A stretch of 32,046 bases of DNA, taken from Burkholderiales bacterium. GTDB taxonomy: Bacteria; Pseudomonadota; Gammaproteobacteria; Burkholderiales; Casimicrobiaceae. The notes under the pieces are model-generated. The model was not told the DNA's origin. It saw only the letters and a program-made list of their open reading frames with translations, and made no database searches. This document shows, in pieces, positions 6,181 to 14,280 of the stretch. Numbering within the stretch: position 1 is the stretch's first letter; every line of letters starts with the position of its first letter. Location: positions 1 to 32,046 of the forward strand of contig JACMNN010000154.1 in assembly GCA_014378555.1 (NCBI GenBank), in the 5' to 3' direction. Made by a program: the position numbers and the translations under genes.

Positions 6181-7959
6181 CTAACGGCGCCGCTTAATCG
6201 CTTTTTTCGCTGGGCCGCGCTTGCTCACTACGGTGGCGCGTTTCGGAGCGCCGCCACGCTTAACGTACACCACGCGGCCAGCCTTAGTCGCTTTGCTGAC
6301 CTGTCGCACGGGGGCTGGCCCACTGACATAGAGCACCTGGCCGGCCCGCGCTGCGGGCTTTGCCATGCGATTCCACTGCGCGAGCGTGTGGGGAGCAACG
6401 CCGTAACGTTTGGCAACGCTTGCGAAAGTTTCGCCACTACGCACCTTGTGCACGCGCGGCGGAACGTATTCTGGAAACTTGGTAAAGACAGCGTTTTTGA
6501 TGCTGCCCAACGCATCCTCTGAAGGGCCGTCCGACGGCACCAGCAAGTGATACCCGGCGGGCAATGTCGGCGCTACCGTGCGGATGCCGTTGACTGATTT
6601 AAGCGCCGCCACGGTGGTGCCAAAGCGCTCCGCCAGCGCATCCATTCGGTCGCCGATGCGTGTGCGATAGGCCATCCACGACACGCGCGGCTTTTCGTTG
6701 CTTTCGAGACGCGCCAGAAACGCATCCGCTTTGTTTGCCGGCAAAAGCACCTGATATTCGCTACGTCCACCGATCACTGGGCGGTTGTGCGCGGGATTGA
6801 GCGCGACGAAGTCGGCCTCGGTCATTTCGGCTAATTGCGCAGCGCGCTTCAGGTCGATGGCGTGGGCCAAGGTGATGGTTTTGAAGTACGGCTCGTTGGG
6901 CACCGTCGCAATGGTCAAGCCATAGGCGGCTGGATTGCGAATAATGTTTTTAACGGCCTGCAACTTGGGCAGGTAATTGCGCGTCTCAGCGGGCATATTG
7001 AGCGCGAGATAGGTGCCTTGCCCGCCGCTTGCCTTTGATCGTTGGACGGCGCGACCGACCGAGCCCTCGCCCCAGTTGTAGGAGGCCAGTGCCAATTGCC
7101 AGTCGCCGAACATGCCGTGCAATTTGCTCAAGTAATCAATGGCGCCGTTGGTGGCCTGCACGATGTCGCGCCGCGAATCCGACCACCAATCCTGCTTCAT
7201 GCCGTAATCGACTCCGGTGGACGGAATGAACTGCCAAATGCCAGCGGCTTTGGCCGACGAATGGGCGATCGGGTTGAAAGCACTTTCGATCATCGGCAGC
7301 AGCGCTATTTCTAGCGGCAAACCGCGGCGTTCAAGCTCGGTGACGATGTAGAACATGTACTTGCTTGAGCGGTCGACGATCCGCGCCATGTACTCTGGGC
7401 GATCGGCGTAATACTTTTCCCACTTGGCGACCAGCGGGTCGTCGAGTTCTGGCATGGCATATCCCGCCCGAATACGATCCCAAATATCGGCCGGCGGCGC
7501 GTCAGCGATCAACTCGATGACAACGCCATTCAACGGCGCATCTTTGTCGGCGACCACCGCGGATGGCATTGCGGGTTCCGTCGTCGTGATCGCCGGTACG
7601 ACCGGCGCAGCCACAGACGCGCTGAGCGCCGAGACGTTGGTGGACGGCTCAGCTAATGCTGACGGCTGCACGCGAACAACTGTGGTTGACGCCGCGACAG
7701 ATGCGGCACTCGCGCCTGTGGTTACGGTGGCGGCCGTTGTTGCTACAACAGCAACAGCGGCCAATTGCGCTGCGGCTTGAGCGCCTGCCAGTGAGAAAAA
7801 TAGTGCGGTTAAAACGGTGCCGCAGGGTGCAAATGGCGCACGTAGCGTACTTGCCGTACTTAGTGCGCGCGTCGCGGCGGGGGATACGTCGTTTTGATCT
7901 ACACGGTTGAAGGCGCGTGGGATTAAACGAGTTAGTAAGCTAGGTGTGGATCGATGCAC
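6181..7959 (-). CDS. mltD: Membrane-bound lytic murein transglycosylase D (SLT + LysM)
   Basis: This periplasmic or envelope-anchored enzyme cleaves the MurNAc-GlcNAc bond of peptidoglycan with 1,6-anhydro product formation. The start is GTG at 7959, chosen because AGGAG lies five bases upstream. A hydrophobic signal-like segment (about 48-65) comes late, after a 40-residue polar head. Residues 66-155 are a low-complexity Ala/Thr/Val/Ser linker. The SLT domain covers roughly 195-335, with catalytic Glu225 in LPMIESAFNP, then AAGIWQFIPSTG and ASYNWGEG. Two LysM-type peptidoglycan-binding repeats follow (about 428-475 and 503-547). The tail is very basic (KRGPAKKAIKRRR). No lipobox is evident, unlike E. 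coli MltD, so it may be secreted or tail-bound by charge. The family call is firm. Confidence 0.92.
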   Translation of the reverse strand: MHRSTPSLLTRLIPRAFNRVDQNDVSPAATRALSTASTLRAPFAPCGTVLTALFFSLAGAQAAAQLAAVAVVATTAATVTTGASAASVAASTTVVRVQPSALAEPSTNVSALSASVAAPVVPAITTTEPAMPSAVVADKDAPLNGVVIELIADAPPADIWDRIRAGYAMPELDDPLVAKWEKYYADRPEYMARIVDRSSKYMFYIVTELERRGLPLEIALLPMIESAFNPIAHSSAKAAGIWQFIPSTGVDYGMKQDWWSDSRRDIVQATNGAIDYLSKLHGMFGDWQLALASYNWGEGSVGRAVQRSKASGGQGTYLALNMPAETRNYLPKLQAVKNIIRNPAAYGLTIATVPNEPYFKTITLAHAIDLKRAAQLAEMTEADFVALNPAHNRPVIGGRSEYQVLLPANKADAFLARLESNEKPRVSWMAYRTRIGDRMDALAERFGTTVAALKSVNGIRTVAPTLPAGYHLLVPSDGPSEDALGSIKNAVFTKFPEYVPPRVHKVRSGETFASVAKRYGVAPHTLAQWNRMAKPAARAGQVLYVSGPAPVRQVSKATKAGRVVYVKRGGAPKRATVVSKRGPAKKAIKRRR

Positions 7960-8078
7960 GCCTTCTCCTAAAAAAATATGGGCCTATTTGTGGGGCAAGT
8001 GAGCCTGCAGACAGGCAAAAACTCGCGCGATGTTACTTTATTGCATAGCTAAGGTCAATCAGTATCGATGCCAAAATG

Positions 8079-8894
8079 CTAGGCGCGAAACTCGTTTTTC
8101 CATTGCCGCAACGCTGCGAACACATTCACCTCATCAGACAACGATGCGTTGCGCAATGTCGTGTGCGAATTCGCGTAGGTGCGTGCGCTGTCGGCGATAC
8201 CCGCCGTCGCGCAGCGCAAAAAAGGATTTGTGGCACGTTCCAGCGCGATGCTTGATGGCAGCGTTGGCTCATTGCGCGCACGACGTTCCTGCTCGACAAA
8301 CACCCGCTCATTGAGCGCGCTATTGTCGGCATCCACGGCCATGGCAAAGCGCAAGTTTGACAGCGTGTATTCGTGCGTACAAAACACCCGAGTATTTTCT
8401 GGCAATGCTGCGAGTCGAGCCAGTGAGTGATGTAATTGCGCTGCGGTGCCTTCAAATAGCCGCCCACAACCGGCTGCGAACAAGGTGTCGCCGCAAAACA
8501 AAATATCACCGCTGACATAGGCGATATGCCCGCGCGTGTGGCCTGGTACTTCAATCACCCGAAACGGTTCGACGACAAATTCAGGCAGCGCGACAACATC
8601 CCCTTCGCGCAACGCGTGGCTCACACAGGCAATGTTTTCGGCAGCAGGGCCGTACACTGGAACCGCCCAACGCGCGGTCAACTCACCGACGCCGCCGACG
8701 TGATCGGCATGATGATGGGTGACCAAAATAGCGTGAAGGTCTAGCTGTTGTTCCGCAAGAAACTTGAGCACCGGCGCCGCATCTCCCGGATCGACCACCA
8801 CGCATTTGTTTTTCGCGACCATCGCCCAGATATAGTTGTCGGCGAACGCTGCAATGGGTGTGATGGTCAGCGCGGTCGAGTCATCAGCAGCCAT
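8079..8894 (-). CDS. gloB: Hydroxyacylglutathione hydrolase (glyoxalase II)
   Basis: This cytoplasmic metallo-beta-lactamase-fold thioesterase hydrolyses S-lactoylglutathione to lactate and glutathione, the second step of methylglyoxal detoxification. The dinuclear metal motif THHHADH covers residues 59-65, with ligands His60, His62, Asp64 and His65. Other ligands are in the PGHTRGHIAYV block, the GDTLFAAGCGRLFEG block and FCTHEYTLSNLRFA, all typical of GloB. Length is 271 residues, near the usual 255. The ATG at 8894 is preceded by a weak GAAAGATG site. It is divergent from the methyltransferase gene across 29 bases, the normal Burkholderiales layout, and lies upstream of mltD on the same strand. 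Confidence 0.94.
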   Translation of the reverse strand: MAADDSTALTITPIAAFADNYIWAMVAKNKCVVVDPGDAAPVLKFLAEQQLDLHAILVTHHHADHVGGVGELTARWAVPVYGPAAENIACVSHALREGDVVALPEFVVEPFRVIEVPGHTRGHIAYVSGDILFCGDTLFAAGCGRLFEGTAAQLHHSLARLAALPENTRVFCTHEYTLSNLRFAMAVDADNSALNERVFVEQERRARNEPTLPSSIALERATNPFLRCATAGIADSARTYANSHTTLRNASLSDEVNVFAALRQWKNEFRA

Positions 8895-8923
8895 GGATCA
8901 CATCTTTCACAATACGAGGTACT

Positions 8924-9691
8924 TTGAGCAATTTTGGCATCCTTGAAAACGATACGTTTGATGAGTGGCTGGAGTCGTCTCTCGGGCGGTACGTGGTGGC
9001 TCGTGAGCAGGCAATTTATGACCGAGTGCTACCGGATTTATTTGGATTTTATGCGCTGCAGATCGGTGGGGCGTCGATGCCCTTGCTTGAGACCAGCCGT
9101 GTCACGCACAAGTTCACGCTGGCTTGGGACACTAACGCATCCCTTCTTGCTGAGCCCGATCAATTGCCGTTTGCTGAAAATCAGTTTGATGTCATTGTGT
9201 TGCCGCACACATTAGAGTTTCAGGCGTTGCCGCACGAGGTGCTGCGCGAAGTTTTTCGCGTGTTGCGACCGGAGGGGCGCCTGCTGATGACCGGCTTTAA
9301 TCCGTATTCGTTGTTCGGCATCAAGCGCTATTTTGGTCGCGAACGCAGCGGGCCGTGGGCGGGCGAATTTATATCGTTGTCGCGCGCCAAGGATTGGCTG
9401 ACGTTGCTGGGTTTTGACATCGTCGGCGGTCAACTCGATTGCTACAACGTACCGGCAAAAAGTGACGCCACGCTGCAGCGACTCAGTGGTTTCGAGACCG
9501 CAGGCGACCGTTGGTGGCCGTTTGCGGGCGGCGTGTACTTTCTACATGCGGTGAAGCGGGTGGCCGGCGTGCGGTTGTTGAAACCCAATTGGGTACGCAC
9601 CCCCCGGCGCAAACGAATTGCCGTTGCGGTTCCAACGCGAACGCATCGGAACTCGACCATTAAAAATAATCAGCAAACGGAACTCAAGTAA
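8924..9691 (+). CDS. Class I SAM-dependent methyltransferase
   Basis: This 255-residue cytoplasmic protein has a methyltransferase core. The acidic tip is at about LAWDTNASLLAEPDQLPF, followed by NQFDVIVLPHTLEF (motif II-like), then LREVFRVLRPEGRLLMTGFNPYS, the characteristic post-core strand. The glycine-rich SAM loop is poorly conserved: only LQIGGASMP is seen near 46-54, where GxGxG would be expected. The start TTG at 8924 is chosen from a nearby GAGGT site and an N-terminal sequence (EWLESSLGRYVVAREQAIYD) that matches the usual form of this family. It abuts rnhA directly (stop TAA, then ATG) and is divergent from gloB, a conserved betaproteobacterial arrangement. The substrate is unknown. 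Confidence 0.82.
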   Translation: MSNFGILENDTFDEWLESSLGRYVVAREQAIYDRVLPDLFGFYALQIGGASMPLLETSRVTHKFTLAWDTNASLLAEPDQLPFAENQFDVIVLPHTLEFQALPHEVLREVFRVLRPEGRLLMTGFNPYSLFGIKRYFGRERSGPWAGEFISLSRAKDWLTLLGFDIVGGQLDCYNVPAKSDATLQRLSGFETAGDRWWPFAGGVYFLHAVKRVAGVRLLKPNWVRTPRRKRIAVAVPTRTHRNSTIKNNQQTELK

Positions 9692-10126
9692 ATGCACGAT
9701 CCAGAAGTCACGATTTACACCGATGGTGCATGCAAAGGTAACCCCGGCCCGGGTGGCTGGGGCGTGCTCATGATCGCAGGTGAAAATCGGCGCGAGCTGT
9801 GTGGCGGCGAAGCGGCGACCACCAACAATCGCATGGAATTAACCGCGTCGATTGAGGCGCTGCGTGCGCTCAAGCGACCCACGCGGGTACGCCTGTTCAC
9901 CGACTCAAAATACGTGATGCAAGGGATCGAGACGTGGATTCACGGCTGGAAGAAAAACGGCTGGCGCACGTCCGACAAAAAGCCGGTGAAAAACATGGAT
10001 CTCTGGCAAGCGCTTGACGCACTCGCCGCGCAGCAACACATCGAATGGCGCTGGGTTAAAGGGCACTCAGGTGACCCGGGCAACGAGCGGGCAGACGCGC
10101 TGTCAAACGAGGGGATTCCAAAGTAG
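9692..10126 (+). CDS. rnhA: Ribonuclease HI
   Basis: This enzyme degrades the RNA strand of RNA-DNA hybrids (Okazaki primers, R-loops). The four catalytic acids align with the E. coli enzyme: Asp11 in [16 protein letters not shown], Glu49 in NNRMELTA, Asp71 in [11 protein letters not shown], and Asp135 in [12 protein letters not shown]. The basic substrate-binding handle ([17 protein letters not shown], about 85-101) is present, so this is the standard type I form. Length 144 is normal. Translation starts immediately after the methyltransferase stop codon, indicating coupling. The usual neighbour dnaQ is not next in line; radC on the other strand follows instead. Confidence 0.96.
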   Translation: MHDPEVTIYTDGACKGNPGPGGWGVLMIAGENRRELCGGEAATTNNRMELTASIEALRALKRPTRVRLFTDSKYVMQGIETWIHGWKKNGWRTSDKKPVKNMDLWQALDALAAQQHIEWRWVKGHSGDPGNERADALSNEGIPK

Positions 10127-10242
10127 CGTTTGGTGACGGCGGCGTTCTGTCAAGGCAGAGCGCCTGCTGTGGGAAAAAGTCGATGCGTGACGGCATATTT
10201 GCTGCAACCACGTGAAATGAGTTTTCAGAAAAAACTGACTCG

Positions 10243-10929
10243 CTACATCTCGCCCATCATTGCCATCGACCGCACTGCCGAGTTTGACTCGCCGCGCCCC
10301 ACGATGCAGTGGTCGAGCACCGACACATCAATCAGAGCTAGTGCGTCTTTGAGTGTTCGTGTCAGCGACCGATCCGCTTGACTCGGCACGGTGCCGCCCG
10401 AAGGATGGTTGTGCGCCAAAATTACCGCCGCTGCGTTTTTGGCGAGGGCTGCACGCAGCACCTCGCGCGGATAAACGCTGGTCTGCGTCAATGTGCCGCG
10501 AAAGAGGGTCTGCGTTTCAATCAGTTTGTGCTGCGCATCAAGCCATAGCGCGACGAACACTTCGACCCGCTCATGCGCGAGCGACAGCCGTAAATAGTCT
10601 TTAACAAGGTCTGGCGTATCGAGCACAGGCCGTTCGGTCATGGCACTTGCCAGCGCCCGCCGCGTAAGCTCCACAGCGGCTTGCAACTGAACGTACTTCG
10701 CCTCACCCATGCCATGCACGGCGCAAAAATCCTCGCGTGGCGCGGCCACCACACCAGCCATCGAGCCGAAGCGCTGCAACAATTCGCGCGCCAATCCGAC
10801 CGCACTCAAACCGACCACGCCAACCCGCAGAAAAATCGCCAGCAACTCGGCATCAGTCAAACTGGCAGCACCGCGCTCAAGTAATTTTTCACGAGGGCGA
10901 TCGTCGGCGGGCCAGTCTTTGATGCTCAA
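10243..10929 (-). CDS. radC: RadC family JAMM-domain protein
   Basis: The 228-residue protein has an N-terminal helix-hairpin-helix part (about 1-95, with the hairpin VHGMGEAKYVQLQAAVEL) and a C-terminal JAB/MPN metalloprotease-like domain. The JAMM motif is complete: HNHPSGGTVPSQAD with His173, His175, Ser177 and Asp186. RadC's biochemical role is unresolved; an early link to DNA repair has not held up firmly. The start is TTG at 10929: an in-frame TGA lies six bases upstream and no ATG or GTG occurs before residue 56, so this is the only start that keeps the conserved SIKDWPADDRPREKLL opening. The start sits immediately downstream of a large hairpin. Confidence 0.92.
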   Translation of the reverse strand: MSIKDWPADDRPREKLLERGAASLTDAELLAIFLRVGVVGLSAVGLARELLQRFGSMAGVVAAPREDFCAVHGMGEAKYVQLQAAVELTRRALASAMTERPVLDTPDLVKDYLRLSLAHERVEVFVALWLDAQHKLIETQTLFRGTLTQTSVYPREVLRAALAKNAAAVILAHNHPSGGTVPSQADRSLTRTLKDALALIDVSVLDHCIVGRGESNSAVRSMAMMGEM

Positions 10930-10976
10930 AATTCACGCCCTTTCACGCAGCGGAAAAGGGCTGCTCGGCGTGAATT
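10930..10976 (-). terminator. Large hairpin between the ACAD gene and radC; terminator-like and overlapping the radC start region
   Basis: A perfect 10-bp outer stem AATTCACGCC/GGCGTGAATT (10930-10939 with 10967-10976) contains a nested stem GCAGC/GCTGC (10947-10951 with 10960-10964). An alternative inner stem CCCTTT/AAAGGG (10938-10943 with 10955-10960) is also possible. On the minus strand only four T in a row follow or overlap the stem, so termination would be weak. The stem covers the expected ribosome-binding region of radC, whose TTG begins right after it. Confidence 0.55.
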
Positions 10977-11017
10977 ATGTATGCAGTTAAAGTATTTGCA
11001 AATAGCTAATCAGATGT

Positions 11018-12238
11018 TTACCGCGAAACGTATTTGCCCAACTCGGTCTTTGCGATCGCGGCGCGATGAACCTCATCTGGGCCGTCGGCAAAGCGCAGCG
11101 TGCGCGCGGCCGTATACGCGTAGGCGAGCGGAAAGTCGTCGCACATGCCGCCGCCACCGTGCGCCTGCATCGCCCAGTCGATAACTTGGCAGGCCACATT
11201 GGGTGCCACCACTTTAATCATCGCGATGTTCTGCTTGGCGACCTTGTTGCCCGCCACGTCCATCATCCAAGCCGCATTGAGCGTCAACAAACGCGCTTGA
11301 TCGATCATGCAACGGGCGTCAGCAATGCGCTCGTGCCACACGCTTTGCGCGGCCACTGGTTTGCCAAATGCAACGCGACTACTGAGTCGTTTACACATCA
11401 GCTCCAGCGCCCGTTCGGAGAGGCCGATGAGTCGCATGCAGTGGTGGATACGCCCCGGCCCAAGGCGGCCCTGAGCGATCTCGAAGCCGCGCCCTTCGCC
11501 AAGCAACATGTTGGCTGCAGGTACCCGCACATTCTCGAACGTCATTTCGCAATGCCCGTGTGGCGCGTCGTCATAGCCGAACACGGTTAGCGGGCGAATC
11601 ACCTTCACGCCAGGCGCGTTGGCTGGCACCAGAATCATCGACTGCTGTTCGTGACGTTGTGCCGATGGGTCGCTCTTGCCCATCACGATGTAGATTGCGC
11701 ATCGCGGATCACCGGCACCCGATATCCACCACTTGCGACCGTTGATGATGTATTCGTCGCCATCGCGCTCAATGCGGGTTTCGATGTTGGTGGCGTCACT
11801 GGATGCAACGCCGGGTTCCGTCATGGCAAAGGCGGAACGGATTTCACCGGCGAGCAGGCGCGGCAGCCACTCGGCTTTTTTCTCGGCGCTGGCGTACTGG
11901 ATGATGGTTTCCATGTTGCCAGTGTCGGGGGCCGAGCAGTTGAAAACCTCAGACGCCCATGGCACACGGCCCATGATTTCGGCCAGCGGCGCGTATTCCT
12001 GATTGTTGAGCCCGGCGCCAAATTCGGCGTGTGGGCAAAACAAATTCCACAGTCCGGCGCTCTTCGCCAGGGGCTTTAATTCCTCGATGATGCGGGTTGG
12101 CGTCCAGCGCTTTCCAGCGGCCGTATTCTCTTCAATGTCCGCCATGTAGCGGTGCTCGTTCGGGTAAATGTGCTGGTCAAAAAAGCTGCGCAGTTGCGAC
12201 TGGTACTGCTTAACTTTGTCGCTGTGTTGGAAGTCCAT
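11018..12238 (-). CDS. ACAD10/11-type acyl-CoA dehydrogenase
   Basis: This cytoplasmic FAD flavoprotein belongs to the acyl-CoA dehydrogenase fold. It closely resembles the ACAD part of mammalian ACAD10/ACAD11, sharing [53 protein letters not shown] and [20 protein letters not shown]. The position of the usual catalytic glutamate (YEGT in medium-chain enzymes) is Asp385 in ADGPDEVH, as in ACAD10/11. I chose ATG 12238 (406 residues), preceded by AAGGACGGCG. A longer open frame to 12304 exists but runs through a REP-like repeat. It is 86 bases behind the APH-type kinase gene; the two domains are fused in ACAD11. Known relatives process 4-hydroxyacyl-CoA after phosphorylation of the 4-hydroxyl; that role is inferred here. 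A conventional dehydrogenase role is the alternative. Confidence 0.88.
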   Translation of the reverse strand: MDFQHSDKVKQYQSQLRSFFDQHIYPNEHRYMADIEENTAAGKRWTPTRIIEELKPLAKSAGLWNLFCPHAEFGAGLNNQEYAPLAEIMGRVPWASEVFNCSAPDTGNMETIIQYASAEKKAEWLPRLLAGEIRSAFAMTEPGVASSDATNIETRIERDGDEYIINGRKWWISGAGDPRCAIYIVMGKSDPSAQRHEQQSMILVPANAPGVKVIRPLTVFGYDDAPHGHCEMTFENVRVPAANMLLGEGRGFEIAQGRLGPGRIHHCMRLIGLSERALELMCKRLSSRVAFGKPVAAQSVWHERIADARCMIDQARLLTLNAAWMMDVAGNKVAKQNIAMIKVVAPNVACQVIDWAMQAHGGGGMCDDFPLAYAYTAARTLRFADGPDEVHRAAIAKTELGKYVSR

Positions 12239-12253
12239 CGCCGTCCTTGTTTG

Positions 12254-12281
12254 TTGTCGTCCTCGCGAAGGCGAGAATCCT
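12254..12281. repeat. REP-like repeat (CTCGC-GAAG-GCGAG) upstream of the ACAD gene
   Basis: The sequence has the form TCGTCCTCGCGAAGGCGAGAA, with a 5-bp stem CTCGC/GCGAG around GAAG (12262-12266 with 12271-12275). It belongs by eye to the same GCGAAGGC-centred repeat type as the pair at 24545-24647. It lies between the kinase gene and the ACAD start. Confidence 0.55.
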
Positions 12282-12324
12282 GTTTGTTTTGACTGGGTTC
12301 GCATTGCGCCCCCAATGTTTGCCG

Positions 12325-13404
12325 CTATTTGATGGCCTTGGCCACCATCCAGCCCTGTTCAGCAATCGGTCGTGCCGATTTGCCCATCGCCACCGCCTGC
12401 GCGCTCGCCGCTGTGCCGTCAACCACACGTTTCATAATGCCTTGCAAAATGCCGGCCATTCGAAACATATTAAACGCCATATAAAACTCGAAGTTAGGAA
12501 TGCCATCGGCGCGCCCGGTGCGTTGACAGTAGCGCGCGATGTAATCCTCGATCGACGGAATGCCGGTATCCGAGATGTCGATGCCGCCTAATCCTCGGCC
12601 TGCACCCGGCGGCAAATACCAAGTCATGCAGTGATAGGCGAAGTCCGCTAGCGGATGGCCGAGGGTTGATAGCTCCCAATCCAGCACCGCCAAAATTCGT
12701 GGTTCGGTCGGATGGAAAATCACGTTGTCGAGGCGATAGTCACCATGCACCACGGTGGTTTCTTCCCCCGGCGGAATGTGCGCGGGCAGCCACTCGATCA
12801 ACGCATCCATTGCAGGAATCGACTCAGTCTCCGACGCGCGGTATTGTTTGCTCCAGCGCGCAATCTGCCGAGCGATATAGCCATCATGGCGCCCGTAATC
12901 CGACAAACCGGCGGCAACGAAATCTACCTTGTGCAAGGCGCACAGCACCCGATTCAGCTCATCAAAAATCGCCGCGCGCTGTGCGGGCTGCATGTTTGGC
13001 AGCTGCGGATCCCACAGCACCCGGCCGTCGACGCAATCCATTACATAAAACGCTCGCCCGATGACCGATTCGTCCTCGCACAGTGTGTGCATTTTTGCGA
13101 CCGGCACCCCAGTGTTTGCGAGCCCGTGCATCACACGAAATTCGCGCTCAATCGCGTGCGCCGAAGGCAGCAATTTCGCGGCTGGCCCCGGCTTTGCGCG
13201 CAGCACGTATGACTTTTTTGGTGTGACCAGTTTGAAAGTCGGATTCGACTGCCCACCTTTGAATTGCTCAACGGTCATTGGGCCTGCAAAGCCGTCAATG
13301 TTGGCGTGAAGGTGCGCCTCAAGCGCGCCCACATCAAAGCGCTGGCGTTCAGCGACCGGCATCGTGCCTGTAAATAAATCCGCGCGACCGATGGTGTCAC
13401 TCAC
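12325..13404 (-). CDS. APH-like phosphotransferase, ACAD10/11- and LvaA-type kinase
   Basis: This 359-residue protein kinase-fold enzyme belongs to the aminoglycoside-phosphotransferase superfamily branch found fused to or beside acyl-CoA dehydrogenases. A glycine-rich loop [10 protein letters not shown] (48-57) and Lys71 in YVLRAKPG bind ATP. The catalytic loop is VHGDYRLDN with Asp222 and Asn227, and the metal-binding DWE is at 242-244 in [20 protein letters not shown]. The start is GTG 13404, eight bases after AGGAGG. Relatives such as Pseudomonas LvaA phosphorylate the 4-hydroxyl of 4-hydroxyacyl-CoA, and the N-terminal part of human ACAD11 does the same. It is not expected to give aminoglycoside resistance. 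The adjoining ACAD gene (86 bases) strongly supports a coupled pathway. Confidence 0.87.
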   Translation of the reverse strand: MSDTIGRADLFTGTMPVAERQRFDVGALEAHLHANIDGFAGPMTVEQFKGGQSNPTFKLVTPKKSYVLRAKPGPAAKLLPSAHAIEREFRVMHGLANTGVPVAKMHTLCEDESVIGRAFYVMDCVDGRVLWDPQLPNMQPAQRAAIFDELNRVLCALHKVDFVAAGLSDYGRHDGYIARQIARWSKQYRASETESIPAMDALIEWLPAHIPPGEETTVVHGDYRLDNVIFHPTEPRILAVLDWELSTLGHPLADFAYHCMTWYLPPGAGRGLGGIDISDTGIPSIEDYIARYCQRTGRADGIPNFEFYMAFNMFRMAGILQGIMKRVVDGTAASAQAVAMGKSARPIAEQGWMVAKAIK

Positions 13405-13428
13405 TGTGCCTGTCCTCCTTGGCTGCTG

Positions 13429-13471
13429 TCGATGCTAATGCACTAATGCACTAACGCATTCACGCACTCGG
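13429..13471. repeat. Short degenerate 8-bp tandem repeat
   Basis: About four copies of an 8-base unit, GCACTAAT / GCACTAAC / GCATTCAC / GCACTCGG, precede the kinase gene, with a partial copy in front (TGCTAAT). Function is unknown; it could be a degenerate operator or a slippage remnant. Confidence 0.4.
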
Positions 13472-13512
13472 ATCGGGCGTTTGCCCGAACAACAAATTTA
13501 CAGGCGGGCGTG

Positions 13513-14280
13513 TTACTGATCGTATCCCGGAAAGCGCCGGTCCAGCCGGCGCAACAATCCCGGCCAGCCGAGCCGTCCGCCCAGCCCCTTGGTAACTTGT
13601 CGCGACTGCTCAACGGCACCGTCGATGATTGCCTGGGAAATCGTAATCAACTCGCCGCCACCCGCCTGCGCGCGAATCTGAATCGTGCACGCGTTCTCAA
13701 AGGTGTACATCATTTGAAATGCGTCAGCGATGGTGGGGGCGACGGTTAGCAAACCATGATTGCGCAGCATGAAATAGTGCTTGGTTCCAAGGTCTGCCAC
13801 CAGTCGCGGCTTCTCGTCATCTACCAGCGCTACGCCTTCGTAATCGTGATAGGCCAAGTTTGCGAGCACAAAGATGGACTGCTGCGAAATGGGCAGCACA
13901 CCGTTCTTCTGTGCGCTCACGGCAACGCCGTTCAGGCTGTGCACGTGCAGCACGCATTTCGCATCTTCGCGCGCGCCATGAATCGCGCTGTGAATCACAA
14001 ATCCTGCCGGGTTGATGGGGTGCGGATTGTCGTCGAGCTTGTTGCCCTGCAAATCAATTTTGACCAGCGAAGACGCCGTCATTTCTTCGAACATCAGCCC
14101 GTACGGATTGATCAGAAATTGATTTTCAACGCCGGGAATTTTTGCGGTGATGTGTGTGAACACCAGATCGTCCCAACCCATCATGGCCACCGCCCGATAA
14201 CAGGCCGCGAGATCGACGCGGGTTTGCCATTCTGCTGCTGACACCTGTGTTTTTACTTGTGTTGAATCCCATTGGCTCAT
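13513..14280 (-). CDS. Class II aldolase/adducin family protein
   Basis: This 255-residue cytoplasmic enzyme has the zinc-dependent class II (fuculose-phosphate) aldolase fold. Metal ligands are His112 and His114 in LHVHS and His175 in RNHGLLTV. The stretch YHDYEGVAL (144-152) and the C-terminal block W-P-x-L-L-R-x-L-D-R (239-248) are typical of the group usually annotated simply as class II aldolase family. The start overlaps the stop of the dehydrogenase gene by four bases (ATGA). Its neighbours are DenD-like dehydrogenase upstream and the kinase/ACAD pair downstream, all on the minus strand. The reaction could be aldol cleavage or decarboxylation of a hydroxy/keto acid; the substrate is not visible from sequence. 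It is not a close match to OtnC by eye. Confidence 0.82.
   Translation of the reverse strand: MSQWDSTQVKTQVSAAEWQTRVDLAACYRAVAMMGWDDLVFTHITAKIPGVENQFLINPYGLMFEEMTASSLVKIDLQGNKLDDNPHPINPAGFVIHSAIHGAREDAKCVLHVHSLNGVAVSAQKNGVLPISQQSIFVLANLAYHDYEGVALVDDEKPRLVADLGTKHYFMLRNHGLLTVAPTIADAFQMMYTFENACTIQIRAQAGGGELITISQAIIDGAVEQSRQVTKGLGGRLGWPGLLRRLDRRFPGYDQ

Noticed and set aside
12325-13404. Aminoglycoside resistance gene
   Set aside because: The kinase fold is shared, but the sequence and ACAD neighbour place it in the acyl-CoA-linked APH group rather than the resistance enzymes.
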